A DNA stretch of 64,000 nt from Flavobacterium croceum DSM 17960 (GTDB lineage Bacteria; Bacteroidota; Bacteroidia; Flavobacteriales; Flavobacteriaceae). The stretch's first letter is position 1. The number at the start of each line of letters is the position of its first letter. Under the pieces are notes generated by a model. That model was given only the letters and a program-made list of their open reading frames with translations. It had not been told where the DNA came from and searched no databases. This document shows, in pieces, positions 55,546 to 64,000 of the stretch. Both the position numbers and the translations under genes were made by a program. The stretch spans positions 1-64,000 of the forward strand of contig NZ_PQNY01000016.1 of the NCBI RefSeq assembly GCF_002917885.1, in the 5' to 3' direction.

Positions 55546-56325
55546 CTACACTTCTATGTAGTTTTCACGAGAAATTTGAGATAAGAGAGACAGTATGTTA
55601 TTTCGATGCGATCGAGAATAAGGAATTTTTGTATTTATATCTTTAATATAGCAAATGTTTTTTCCTGTATGTATTCTTACTATATGTTCAGAATTGATAA
55701 TATAACTATTATGTATCCTTACAAAAGGGTAGGGTAAAAGTTGTTCAAAGTGTTTTAAAGTTTTAAAAGCCGATATTTTTTCGCCAGTACTTAAATAGAT
55801 ATCTGTAGAGTTGTTGTCTGCTTTTAAGTATAAAATTTCTTTAGAAAGCATATACTTATAATCGCCATAAGATTTTAAACAAATTACCGTATTTTGATGC
55901 GTGTTATTACTGTTTGATATTGAAGTTTTTAATTTGTGTTTATCCGTAAATTGTTCTTCATATCTTTTTACGGCTTGTTGAATTTCTTTTTTTACCAAAG
56001 GTGTTATAAAGTAGTCAAATACATTATTGCGTAACGCTTGTTGTAAATATTCTCCTGAGTTGGCTGTAATCATAATAGCGCTGTGTGCGGCAATAGTAGC
56101 TTTTAATTCGTTTAAAAAATTAAAATTAAAGTTTACATTTTCTAACGATTTGGCTAAACTATAAAAAATAATATCGGGAGATTCTGATGCGATAAGTTCT
56201 ACAGCATCTTTAGGCTTACTCGCTATAGCAATACATTCTAAAGAAGTTATAGACGTAATAATTTTATGAATTCGATTGGCGTTTTTTATATCTTCGTCTA
56301 GGATAACGCAGGTATATTTTTTCAA
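55546..56325 (-). CDS. LytTR-family regulator with degenerate receiver
   Basis: 259-aa protein with an N-terminal receiver-like domain and a C-terminal LytTR DNA-binding domain (about 146-259: VICLKSYGDYKYML, EILYLKADNNSTDIYLSTGE, FVRIHNSYIINSEHIVRI). In the receiver the metal-binding acids Asp10-Glu11-Asp12 remain, but the phospho-acceptor position reads DIIFYSLA with Ser56, and the conserved Lys is Thr108 (YFITPL). It therefore cannot work as a normal phospho-receiver. No kinase is directly coupled; the exported-peptide gene lies 244 bases downstream on the same strand. Confidence 0.85.
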   Translation of the reverse strand: MKKYTCVILDEDIKNANRIHKIITSITSLECIAIASKPKDAVELIASESPDIIFYSLAKSLENVNFNFNFLNELKATIAAHSAIMITANSGEYLQQALRNNVFDYFITPLVKKEIQQAVKRYEEQFTDKHKLKTSISNSNNTHQNTVICLKSYGDYKYMLSKEILYLKADNNSTDIYLSTGEKISAFKTLKHFEQLLPYPFVRIHNSYIINSEHIVRIHTGKNICYIKDINTKIPYSRSHRNNILSLLSQISRENYIEV

Positions 56326-56412
56326 ATTACTAAGTTTTTATAGAGGTTAATTGGCTAGGTACTAAAATACAAAACTTAATTGTAATATGTATATAGTTTT
56401 ATATATTGATAT

Positions 56413-56458
56413 AAATAGTTAAAAAAACCCTGAATATTCAGGGTTTTTTTAACTATTT
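56413..56458 (-). terminator. Long palindromic terminator at the glyS stop
   Basis: A 46-base perfect palindrome centred on AATATT includes AAACCCTGA and TCAGGGTTT with A and T runs. It overlaps the glyS stop codon (56453-56455) and works in both directions. Confidence 0.85.
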
Positions 56459-57997
56459 AGCTTTTAATAACCAATTTTTTACCGAAACATTTTCGTTTAT
56501 AATGTCTCTCAAAGCATCTATTTTTACTCTATCTTGCATCATAGAATCGCGGTGTCTTAATGTTACAGTTTGATCTTCTATGGTTTGATGGTCTACAGTA
56601 ATACAAAAAGGAGTTCCAAGAGCATCTTGACGACGGTATCTTCTACCAACAGCGTCTTTTTCATCATAAGTAACATTAAATTCCCATTTTAAATCATCTA
56701 TAATTTGTTTGGCAATTTCTGGTAAACCATCTTTTTTTACAAGAGGCAATACGGCTGCTTTTGTAGGAGCTAAAACACTTGGTAGTCTTAACACTGTTCT
56801 AGTTGTGCCATCTTCAAGAGTTTCTTCTACAAGAGATTTAGAAAAAACAGCCAAAAACATTCTGTCAAGTCCTACAGATGTTTCAACTACATAAGGAACA
56901 TAGTTTTTGTTTTCTTCGGTATCAAAATACTGAAGTTTTTTACCAGAATATTGTTCGTGTGCTTTTAAATCAAAATCGGTTCTAGAGTGAATACCTTCTA
57001 GTTCTTTAAATCCAAATGGAAAATTAAATTCAATATCAGCGGCAGCATTTGCATAGTGAGCTAGTTTTTCATGATCGTGAAAACGATAGTTCTCGTTACC
57101 CAACCCTAAAGATTGATGCCATTTTAAACGAGTTTCTTTCCAATACTCATACCATTTTATTTCTTCGCCTGGTTTTACAAAAAATTGCATTTCCATTTGT
57201 TCAAACTCACGCATACGGAAAATAAATTGACGAGCTACAATTTCGTTTCTAAATGCTTTTCCTGTTTGGGCAATACCAAAAGGAATTTTCATACGTCCCG
57301 TTTTTTGAACATTTAAAAAGTTTACAAAAATACCTTGAGCAGTTTCTGGACGTAGGTATAAGTCCATAGCGTTTTCGGCAGAAGCCCCAAGTTTGGTACC
57401 AAACATCAAGTTAAATTGACGTACTTCTGTCCAGTTTTTAGAACCACTTTCTGGGCAAGCAATTTCTAGCTCTTCAATCAAAGCTTTTACATCGTCTAAA
57501 TCGCCAGAGTCTAATGATTTTGCCATTCTCTCTAAGATTTCTTTTTTCTTAGAAAGATATTCCATAACCCTTGGATTTGTAGTGCGGTATTGTTGTTCAT
57601 CAAAAGCTTCTCCAAAGCGAGCACGAGCTTTTTCTATTTCTTTTTCGGCTTTTTGATTTAATTTTTCGGCATAATCTTCAATAAGAACATCGGCACGATA
57701 TCTTTTTTTAGAATCTTTATTGTCTATCAATGGGTCGTTAAAAGCATCAACATGCCCAGATGCTTTCCATGTGGTAGGATGCATTAATATGGCAGCGTCT
57801 AGCCCCACAATGTTTTCGTGCATTTGAACCATAGCACGCCACCAGTACTCGCGAATATTCTTTTTTAATTCTACTCCGTTTTGTGCATAGTCGTATACTG
57901 CACTTAAACCATCGTAAATTTCGCTAGAAGGAAATATAAATCCGTACTCTTTTGCATGCGAAATTACGTTCTTGAAAATATCTTCTTGTTTTGCCAT
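56453..57997 (-). CDS. glyS: Glycyl-tRNA synthetase
   Basis: Class II synthetase charging tRNA-Gly. The 514-aa single-chain (alpha-2) form has the N-terminal block ENIVGLDAAILMHPTTWKASGHVDAF split across the catalytic start, motif 2 RNEIVARQFIFRMREFEQMEMQFF in parts, and motif 3 VETSVGLDRMFLAVF. The C-terminal anticodon-binding domain begins around residue 400 (APTKAAVLPLVKKDG). The gene name glyQS is also used for this single-chain type. It lies before the LytTR gene on the same strand but ends in its own terminator. Confidence 0.96.
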   Translation of the reverse strand: MAKQEDIFKNVISHAKEYGFIFPSSEIYDGLSAVYDYAQNGVELKKNIREYWWRAMVQMHENIVGLDAAILMHPTTWKASGHVDAFNDPLIDNKDSKKRYRADVLIEDYAEKLNQKAEKEIEKARARFGEAFDEQQYRTTNPRVMEYLSKKKEILERMAKSLDSGDLDDVKALIEELEIACPESGSKNWTEVRQFNLMFGTKLGASAENAMDLYLRPETAQGIFVNFLNVQKTGRMKIPFGIAQTGKAFRNEIVARQFIFRMREFEQMEMQFFVKPGEEIKWYEYWKETRLKWHQSLGLGNENYRFHDHEKLAHYANAAADIEFNFPFGFKELEGIHSRTDFDLKAHEQYSGKKLQYFDTEENKNYVPYVVETSVGLDRMFLAVFSKSLVEETLEDGTTRTVLRLPSVLAPTKAAVLPLVKKDGLPEIAKQIIDDLKWEFNVTYDEKDAVGRRYRRQDALGTPFCITVDHQTIEDQTVTLRHRDSMMQDRVKIDALRDIINENVSVKNWLLKAK

Positions 57998-58093
57998 AAT
58001 GATGCAAAAGTATAAAACTCAAGCAAAATTTGGAATTTATTCTAAAAATAGAATTACTTTTTTTTATTTTTATAGCATTAAAGCCAAAAAATT

Positions 58094-58774
58094 ATGTTTA
58101 CAAGCCTATTGAATGTTTTTTTTCCGAAAACTTGTGCCGGTTGCTCAGTATTATTAAAAACAAACGAAAAAATACTATGCACAACCTGTAGACACGAAAT
58201 TCCTACTACCCAACATTTACTTCAACGAGAGAATGAAGCTTTGCAAAAATTTTATGGAAGAATAGAGGTTGTTTATGCCGCTTCGTTGTTTTATTTTCAT
58301 AAAAAAGGAATTGTGCAAAACATGATTCATCAATTAAAATACAAAGGTAGGGAAGATATAGGGTTGGAGTTGGCACATTGGTTTAATAAAGAGTTGCTGC
58401 ATTCTTCATGCTTTCAAACAATCGATGCCGTTGTAGAAGTTCCTTTGCACCCAAGAAAGCAAAAGGAAAGAGGTTACAATCAAGTTTCATTATTTGCCAA
58501 AACAATATCTCAAATATTGCAAAAAGACTATTGCCCCCAGTTTTTGGTTCGAACAAGATATTCCAACACACAAACAAAAAAAACAATTTGGGCAAGAAAC
58601 GAAATGAATAAAGCTGTTTTTGTAGCACAATTGGATAAACAGTATTATGGAAAGCATATACTTTTGGTAGACGATATTTTAACCACAGGCGCTACACTCG
58701 AAGCTTGTTGTAGAGCTTTACTTGAAATTCCAGATGTAAAAATAAGCATACTTACTATGGCAATAGCAGAATAA
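58094..58774 (+). CDS. comF: ComF-family phosphoribosyltransferase-like protein
   Basis: 226-aa protein of the ComF/GntX family. The N-terminus has a four-cysteine zinc-binding pattern (CAGCSVLL and CTTCRHEIP). The C-terminus has a phosphoribosyltransferase domain with the PRPP loop HILLVDDILTTGATLEACC. ComF is linked to natural DNA uptake in several bacteria; no other competence gene is in the window. It is divergent from glyS. Confidence 0.9.
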   Translation: MFTSLLNVFFPKTCAGCSVLLKTNEKILCTTCRHEIPTTQHLLQRENEALQKFYGRIEVVYAASLFYFHKKGIVQNMIHQLKYKGREDIGLELAHWFNKELLHSSCFQTIDAVVEVPLHPRKQKERGYNQVSLFAKTISQILQKDYCPQFLVRTRYSNTQTKKTIWARNEMNKAVFVAQLDKQYYGKHILLVDDILTTGATLEACCRALLEIPDVKISILTMAIAE

Positions 58775-58848
58775 CACGTTAATATTCCGTAAAAAGATTT
58801 CGGTAATACTTATTATAATTGTTATTTTGCATAAATATTTTCAAAACA

Positions 58849-60453
58849 ATGAAATTAAGTTTTAACCATCTTGTTTTTATAAGTTTACTTTTTTTGGTAG
58901 CGAGTTGCGCTAGACGAGGTAGTATAACAGGAGGCCCAAAAGATACACTTGCGCCAGTACTAAAAAACAGTATTCCAAAAAATTTTTCAACCCAATTTAC
59001 AGGTAAAGAAATTCAACTCACTTTTGACGAATATGTAAAACTCAAAAATGTAAACAAACAACTTGTTATTTCTCCGCCTTTGGAAAAAGAACCCGAAATA
59101 TTACCTTTTACACCTAGTAAAACCATATCTATACGATTTAAAGAAGACTTAAAACCCAATACAACCTATAGTTTAAATTTTGGACAAAGTATAGAAGATA
59201 ACAACGAATCGAATTCTTTACAAAATTTTAAATACGTGTTTTCTACAGGCAGTACGATAGATTCTTTAAAACTTAAAGTAAAATTAGCCGATGCTTTGGA
59301 GCAAAAAACGCCAACGTATGTTTCTGTGATGTTATACGAAATAGATGCTGATTATTCAGATTCTATTATTTATAAAAAAACACCCAATTATTTGGCAAAT
59401 AGTTTAGACACTTTAACCACTGTAGAATTAACCAACTTAAAAGAAGGTAAATACAGGTTGATTGCTATAAAAGACGAAAACAGAAACAATAAATTTGACC
59501 CAAAAACAGAAAAAATTGCTTTTGAAACAAATGTTATAAACATACCTTCGAATGATTTGCCAAAACTAAATTTATTTAAAGAAGTTTTGCCTTTTGCTGT
59601 TCAAAATGCTAATCAGAGTTCGGGAAACAAAATTATTGTAGGCTATCAAGGAGATGTTAAAAAGGTAAAAATTACAGCTCGAAATAATCAAAAAGAAATT
59701 CCAATAAAAGTAAGTAAGTTTCCTCAAAAAGACTCTTTACAAGTTTGGTTTAAAGCTAATAAAAACGATTCTTTAACACTAGAAATAGCACAAAATAAAT
59801 ATCTTAAAAAATATAGTTTTAAAATAAAAGATCAAAAACAAGATACCTTAGCTGTTCGTTCGGATATTAATGGTGTTTTGCCTTTTAGAGAAACCTTTTC
59901 TGTGGTGAGTTCTACACCATTAAAAAATTGGGACGAAAGTAAAATATTGTTTACTAAGAGCGATAAATCGGTTGTAAAATACAAATTGGATTATGACGAA
60001 GAACATCAAAAATTGAATTTTTTGTTTGATAAAGAAGCCAATCAAGGTTATACCATTACAATGTTGCCCAAAGCGCTTACCGATTATTTTGACAAACCAA
60101 ACGATACACTTACCTATAAGTTTAAAGTTCCCAATAGCACCGATTTTGGAAATTTGAAAGTAATACTCGAAAATGTTAAACATTATCCAGTAATAGTGCA
60201 ACTTACAGACAAACAAGGAAAAGTTTTAGCCGAAGAATTTGCAGAAAAAAGCAATCAAGTAAATTTTGAGTTTTTACAGCCAAATAAATTTACAATGAGG
60301 GTTATTTATGATGATAATAAAAACAAAAAATGGGATGCTGGAAATTATTTGCAAAAAACGCAAAGCGAAGAAGTGCTTTATTTTCCAAAAGAACTTGATG
60401 TTCGTGCCAATTGGGATGTAGAGCAAGTTTTTGATTTAAAAAACACGAACTAG
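58849..60453 (+). CDS. Ig-like domain lipoprotein
   Basis: 534-aa lipoprotein. The signal is MKLSFNHLVFISLLFLVASC with a likely lipidated cysteine in VASCARRGS; ATG 58849 fits it better than the upstream start. It is followed by SITGGPKDTLAPVLKNSIPKNFSTQF-type sequence, which begins a bacterial Ig-like domain common in Bacteroidota, then several beta-sandwich regions. No enzymatic motif was seen; it is probably an outer-membrane or surface structural protein. Its stop codon overlaps that of the convergent omega-amidase gene. Confidence 0.8.
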   Translation: MKLSFNHLVFISLLFLVASCARRGSITGGPKDTLAPVLKNSIPKNFSTQFTGKEIQLTFDEYVKLKNVNKQLVISPPLEKEPEILPFTPSKTISIRFKEDLKPNTTYSLNFGQSIEDNNESNSLQNFKYVFSTGSTIDSLKLKVKLADALEQKTPTYVSVMLYEIDADYSDSIIYKKTPNYLANSLDTLTTVELTNLKEGKYRLIAIKDENRNNKFDPKTEKIAFETNVINIPSNDLPKLNLFKEVLPFAVQNANQSSGNKIIVGYQGDVKKVKITARNNQKEIPIKVSKFPQKDSLQVWFKANKNDSLTLEIAQNKYLKKYSFKIKDQKQDTLAVRSDINGVLPFRETFSVVSSTPLKNWDESKILFTKSDKSVVKYKLDYDEEHQKLNFLFDKEANQGYTITMLPKALTDYFDKPNDTLTYKFKVPNSTDFGNLKVILENVKHYPVIVQLTDKQGKVLAEEFAEKSNQVNFEFLQPNKFTMRVIYDDNKNKKWDAGNYLQKTQSEEVLYFPKELDVRANWDVEQVFDLKNTN

Positions 60454-61217
60454 ATATTGATTTTAAAGTCATCTCTGTCGTTTAAAAAGTTTAATTTTTT
60501 CCGCATTTCTACAAGCGCATTTTTATTGATATTTGCTATAAAAACACCTTCATTTATTTGAGGATTTACAATGTATTCTCCTAAATAATCAACAAGCTGT
60601 GTGTGCCCTGAATATAAATGGTTGTGTTCGTCTTCACCTATGCGGTTTACTCCAATAGTATAGCACATATTTTCTACGGCACGCGCTTTTAGTAAAATAT
60701 TCCAAGCATTAATTCGTGGTTCGGGCCAATTGGCAACATAAATCAACACATCATATTCTTCAACATTTCTAGAAAAAACAGGAAAACGCAAGTCGTAACA
60801 AATAAACGGACAGATTTTGAAACCTTTATATTCTACAATACATTTTTCTTTTCCAGCAGTATATACTTTTTCTTCGCCAGCTAAAGTAAAAAGGTGTCGT
60901 TTATCATACGTTTGAATTTCTCCATTTGGAAATACAAAAACCAATCGGTTGTAATAGTTGTTATTTTCTTGAATAACTAAACTTCCTGTAATAGCGCAAT
61001 TTTTGTTTTTTGCTCTATTTTTTAACCATAAAATAGTTTCGCCTTGCATGGTTTCGGCAACACTTACTGGGTTCATGGTGAAACCAGAAGTAAACATTTC
61101 TGGTAAAACAATGAGGTCTACTTTTTCAGAAATTGCATTGATTTTTTGTTCTAATGCTTGCCTGTTTTGTTTAGGGTTTTCCCAATAGAGAGTAGTTTGA
61201 ATTAGAGCTATTTTCAT
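60450..61217 (-). CDS. Omega-amidase, carbon-nitrogen hydrolase family
   Basis: 255-aa nitrilase-superfamily enzyme with the Glu-Lys-Cys triad: Glu in LPEMFTSGF, Lys in TYDKRHLF and Cys in FICYDLRFP. The closest match by pattern is the YafV/Nit2 omega-amidase, which hydrolyses alpha-ketoglutaramate or ketosuccinamate, side products of transamination. Its start overlaps the stop of the upstream GH92 gene by four bases, so they are co-translated, although their biochemical link is not obvious. Confidence 0.88.
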   Translation of the reverse strand: MKIALIQTTLYWENPKQNRQALEQKINAISEKVDLIVLPEMFTSGFTMNPVSVAETMQGETILWLKNRAKNKNCAITGSLVIQENNNYYNRLVFVFPNGEIQTYDKRHLFTLAGEEKVYTAGKEKCIVEYKGFKICPFICYDLRFPVFSRNVEEYDVLIYVANWPEPRINAWNILLKARAVENMCYTIGVNRIGEDEHNHLYSGHTQLVDYLGEYIVNPQINEGVFIANINKNALVEMRKKLNFLNDRDDFKINI

Positions 61218-64000
61218 GGTTTAATTTCTATTTCATCAATAAAAATAAACGCATCTCCATCATAAGGTTCTGCCTGATGACCTTTTGGAAATTTTCCATA
61301 ATTTTCGGCGATTACTTTTATAAATCGTGTTTTTTGTTTTGGAATTTTTAAAGCAACTTTTTTTGTAAACACATCATAATTAAGTGGGTCTACAGCAATA
61401 TCTTCATGAGAAATTTCGGTAAAAGTAGCACCGTCTTTAGAAGTTAATACAATAACTTTTTTAGGCATTACAATCCACGAGCGAGAATCTTGAAGAAAGT
61501 TACAATTGATATGTTCTACATCAATTTCGCTTTGTAAATCGACGATTGCTTCAAAATTTTGTTTTTGATACCCTTGCCAATCGCCTTTACGCCAATTGGT
61601 TGTTCCGTATATTCCGTCTACCAAACCATCTGCGCCACCAGCGTGGTATTGAGGGTTGTATGTTGAAATGAGATTTATACTATAATTGTTTGGTTTTTTA
61701 ATAAATGAAGCAGATATGGTGTCGCTTTGGTAAAATTTTCCATTATAATTTATTTCCGAATAAGCTAAAACTTTTGTGTTTCTGCCAATTAATGTCCAAT
61801 CTCCATAATATTCAAAGAAAGGGGAGTTTTTATAGTTTTCATCAATTATTCTACAATATATTTTCAAATCATTATAGGTAGAAAAATTAATTGGTTTCGG
61901 ATTTAATAGTTTAAATTTCAACTCGTTTTTAAATGATTTATTTTCTGCATCAATAACTGGAACAGGAATTAAGATGTGCTCTTTTTCTAACACTTTATTA
62001 TTTGTTTTTTTGGGAATTATTTTCTGATTATTTTTTCTATTAATTTTTATCTGACTTTTATTTTCAAGGTTGATTATTATTTTTTTAAAGATTGGACTTG
62101 TAGTTTCCCATTCGTCTTTTCCGGGTGTAACCTGATAAATTCCCATCGAGCTTAACACATACCAAGCGCTCATTTGACCACAGTCTTCGTTTCCTATTAA
62201 TCCATCGGGTGAGTTTTTGTAGAAATTGTTTAGAATATAATGTACTTTTTCGGTAGTTTTTTCAGGTTTGCCAATGTAATTGTACAAATACGCCATGTGG
62301 TGACTCGGCTCATTTCCGTGGGCGTATTGCCCAATTAATCCTGTAACATCAACTTGTTCTCTACCTGTAGTTTTGCTTTCGGCATTGAACATTTTGTCGA
62401 GTTTAATTTCAAATTTTCCTTTTCCGCCATAGGCATCAATCATTCCTTGAATATCTTGTGGTACAAAAAATGAGTATTGCCAAGAGTTTCCTTCGGTAAA
62501 ATTGTTGTTGATTTCTTTTGGATCAAACGGTTTGTCCCAACCGCCATTCTTTTTTGGGCGCATAAAACCTGTTTGCCAATCAAAAACATTTTTCCAGTTT
62601 TGAGAGCGTTTTATAAAATACGTATAATCATCTGTTTTGTTTAATAGTTGAGCCATTTGAGCGATACACCAATCATCGTAGGCATATTCCAAAGTTTTAG
62701 AAACACTTTCGTGTTCGTCATCAATGGTTATTTGTCCGTTTTCTTTGTAAGCCTTAAGGCCAAAATGGTCAAGCATAGCCGAATGTTTATAAGCCTCATA
62801 AGCTTTTTCATAATCGAAACCTTTAATTCCTTTTGCCATTGCATCTGCGATTACCGAAACGGCATGATACCCAATCATGCAATCCGTTTCATTGCTTGCC
62901 AATTCCCAAACAGGTAGCCTGCCACCTTGTTCGTATTGTTTGATAAAGGTGTTTATAAAGTCGGCGGTACGCTTTTTATCAATTAAAGTATATAATGGAT
63001 GTGCCGCTCGAAATGTATCCCAAAGAGAAAAAACCGAGTAATAATCAAAACCTTCGGCTTTATGAATTTGATTGTCTCTGCCTCTATATTTGCCATCAAT
63101 ATCTTGAGCGATATTGGGCTGTATCATTGTGTGGTATAATGCTGTGTAAAAAATGGTTAGCTTATTTTTATCATTATCTGAGACTTTAATTTTGGCTAAT
63201 TCTTGGTTCCAAATTTCTTCGGCTTGTTTTTTTACCTTATTAAAATCCCAATGATTTATTTCGCTCATATTTAGTTTTGCTCCCTCATAAGAAGTTGGAG
63301 AAAGGGAAACTTTTACTTTGATTGTTTCTCCTTTTTTAACATTTTTTGATAAAGCCAATTTTAGTTCGGTTCCCGAATAAAAACCGTTTCTATTTTCTTG
63401 ATTTGCAATTACTTTAGAGATGTTTAAAGGTTTGTCAAATTCTATTCGAGCGTATACATATTGATCTTTTGCCCAAGCCTCACTTCGGCGTAGTACTTCA
63501 ATGGTTTTGTTGTCAATTATTTTTATATCGCCATACAATAGTTTGTCTCTATGGTTTAAATCTAAAATAAAATTTGCTGTACCATCACTATTAAAAGTGT
63601 ATTCGTGAAACCCTACACGTGTAGAAGTGGTTAAACGTACATCTATATTATGTTTGTCTAGTTTTACAGCATAAAATCCTGCGGTTGCTTTTTCATTAGA
63701 ATGTGAAAATGTAGAGCTATATTCTTTTGGGTTAAAAGAAGGTTCGCCCATAGTTGGCATAATCATAATGTCTCCATAATCGCTACAGCCTGTGCCGTTG
63801 AGGTGTGTATGCGAAAAACCATAAATTACCGCATCATCATAATGGTATCCAGAGCATCCTTCCCAACTACCATCAATGCGAGTGTCGGGCGAGAGCTGCA
63901 CCATACCAAACGCAAGTGTTGCCCCAGGAAAAGTATGTCCCATTGCTGCTGTTCCTATCATTGGGTTTATGTATTGTGATAGGTTTTGAGAAACTATAAT
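61214..64000 (-). CDS. GH92-family glycoside hydrolase (partial)
   Basis: Exo-acting alpha-mannosidase family (calcium-dependent GH92). The frame continues past the right edge, so the N-terminus including the signal is missing; at least 928 codons are present. The N-terminal GH92 motif follows YINPMIGTAAMGHTFPGAT. DIQGMIDAYGGKGKF and GLIGNEDCGQMSAWYVLSSMG contain the likely catalytic Glu and Asp residues, and TDCMIGYHAVSVIADA lies between them. After about residue 650 of the visible part the protein has beta-rich sequence and a C-terminal F5/8-type carbohydrate-binding domain (NWRKGDWQGYQKQNF to FIDEIEIKP). It would act on mannose-containing glycans outside the cytoplasm. Confidence 0.93.
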   Translation of the reverse strand: MIVSQNLSQYINPMIGTAAMGHTFPGATLAFGMVQLSPDTRIDGSWEGCSGYHYDDAVIYGFSHTHLNGTGCSDYGDIMIMPTMGEPSFNPKEYSSTFSHSNEKATAGFYAVKLDKHNIDVRLTTSTRVGFHEYTFNSDGTANFILDLNHRDKLLYGDIKIIDNKTIEVLRRSEAWAKDQYVYARIEFDKPLNISKVIANQENRNGFYSGTELKLALSKNVKKGETIKVKVSLSPTSYEGAKLNMSEINHWDFNKVKKQAEEIWNQELAKIKVSDNDKNKLTIFYTALYHTMIQPNIAQDIDGKYRGRDNQIHKAEGFDYYSVFSLWDTFRAAHPLYTLIDKKRTADFINTFIKQYEQGGRLPVWELASNETDCMIGYHAVSVIADAMAKGIKGFDYEKAYEAYKHSAMLDHFGLKAYKENGQITIDDEHESVSKTLEYAYDDWCIAQMAQLLNKTDDYTYFIKRSQNWKNVFDWQTGFMRPKKNGGWDKPFDPKEINNNFTEGNSWQYSFFVPQDIQGMIDAYGGKGKFEIKLDKMFNAESKTTGREQVDVTGLIGQYAHGNEPSHHMAYLYNYIGKPEKTTEKVHYILNNFYKNSPDGLIGNEDCGQMSAWYVLSSMGIYQVTPGKDEWETTSPIFKKIIINLENKSQIKINRKNNQKIIPKKTNNKVLEKEHILIPVPVIDAENKSFKNELKFKLLNPKPINFSTYNDLKIYCRIIDENYKNSPFFEYYGDWTLIGRNTKVLAYSEINYNGKFYQSDTISASFIKKPNNYSINLISTYNPQYHAGGADGLVDGIYGTTNWRKGDWQGYQKQNFEAIVDLQSEIDVEHINCNFLQDSRSWIVMPKKVIVLTSKDGATFTEISHEDIAVDPLNYDVFTKKVALKIPKQKTRFIKVIAENYGKFPKGHQAEPYDGDAFIFIDEIEIKP

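Noticed and set aside
1..64000. Insertion sequences, phage genes or toxin-antitoxin pairs
   Set aside because: No transposase, integrase, phage structural or toxin motif was recognised anywhere in the window.

Overview
The window looks like a chromosome segment of an AT-rich member of the Bacteroidota, most likely Flavobacteriia. The evidence is promoters with the Bacteroidota -33/-7 pattern (TTTG, then TAnnTTTG), a long Bacteroidota-type Cas9, an OmpA protein with thrombospondin type 3 repeats, a TonB receptor with a carboxypeptidase-regulatory-like N-terminus, an IPExxxVDY protein, a GH92 glycosidase and lipoproteins with short signal peptides. No insertion sequence, phage or plasmid module was recognised. 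Apart from the CRISPR locus the content is mostly housekeeping and metabolic.

Left part (1-7700): a type II-C CRISPR-Cas locus with an unusual layout. A structured, U-tailed RNA element sits at the left edge and may be the 3' half of a tracrRNA. It is followed by cas9 (+), a small frameshifted ORF, a degenerate anti-repeat, and an array of 23 identical 36-bp repeats with 22 spacers. cas2 and cas1 lie on the opposite strand, facing the array, and have their own promoter. Bases 7700-13310 hold uvrC, a patatin/beta-barrel protein translationally coupled to it, and an amino acid permease.

Middle (13500-30700): aromatic amino acid catabolism (hmgA, hppD, tryptophan 2,3-dioxygenase) with several structured leaders, then a DUF3108 protein, an M23 lipoprotein, pgi, a TonB receptor, a small membrane protein, an RlpA-like protein, a CYTH protein and dinB. 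After these comes an SGNH-MBOAT-SGNH set that probably O-acylates an envelope glycan.

Right part (30800-64000): pyk, IPExxxVDY, rnc, fabF and acpP on the minus strand; purN, rnhA, an acyltransferase, ansA, tRNA-Ser(GGA) and a hydrolase on the plus strand; AddB-like and AddA-like nuclease/helicase genes separated by ompA and kbl; sodB; a PurF-like amidotransferase; and a sugar kinase. Next is a signalling cluster: response regulator, TPR histidine kinase lipoprotein, a 56-aa exported peptide, and a LytTR protein with a degenerate receiver. The window ends with glyS, comF, an Ig-like lipoprotein, an omega-amidase and a GH92 glycosidase cut by the right edge.

The observations most worth a second look are the two tracrRNA-like elements and the broken small ORF of the CRISPR locus, the exported peptide next to the TPR kinase, the pseudo-receiver LytTR protein, and the mutually exclusive hairpins over the hppD start.
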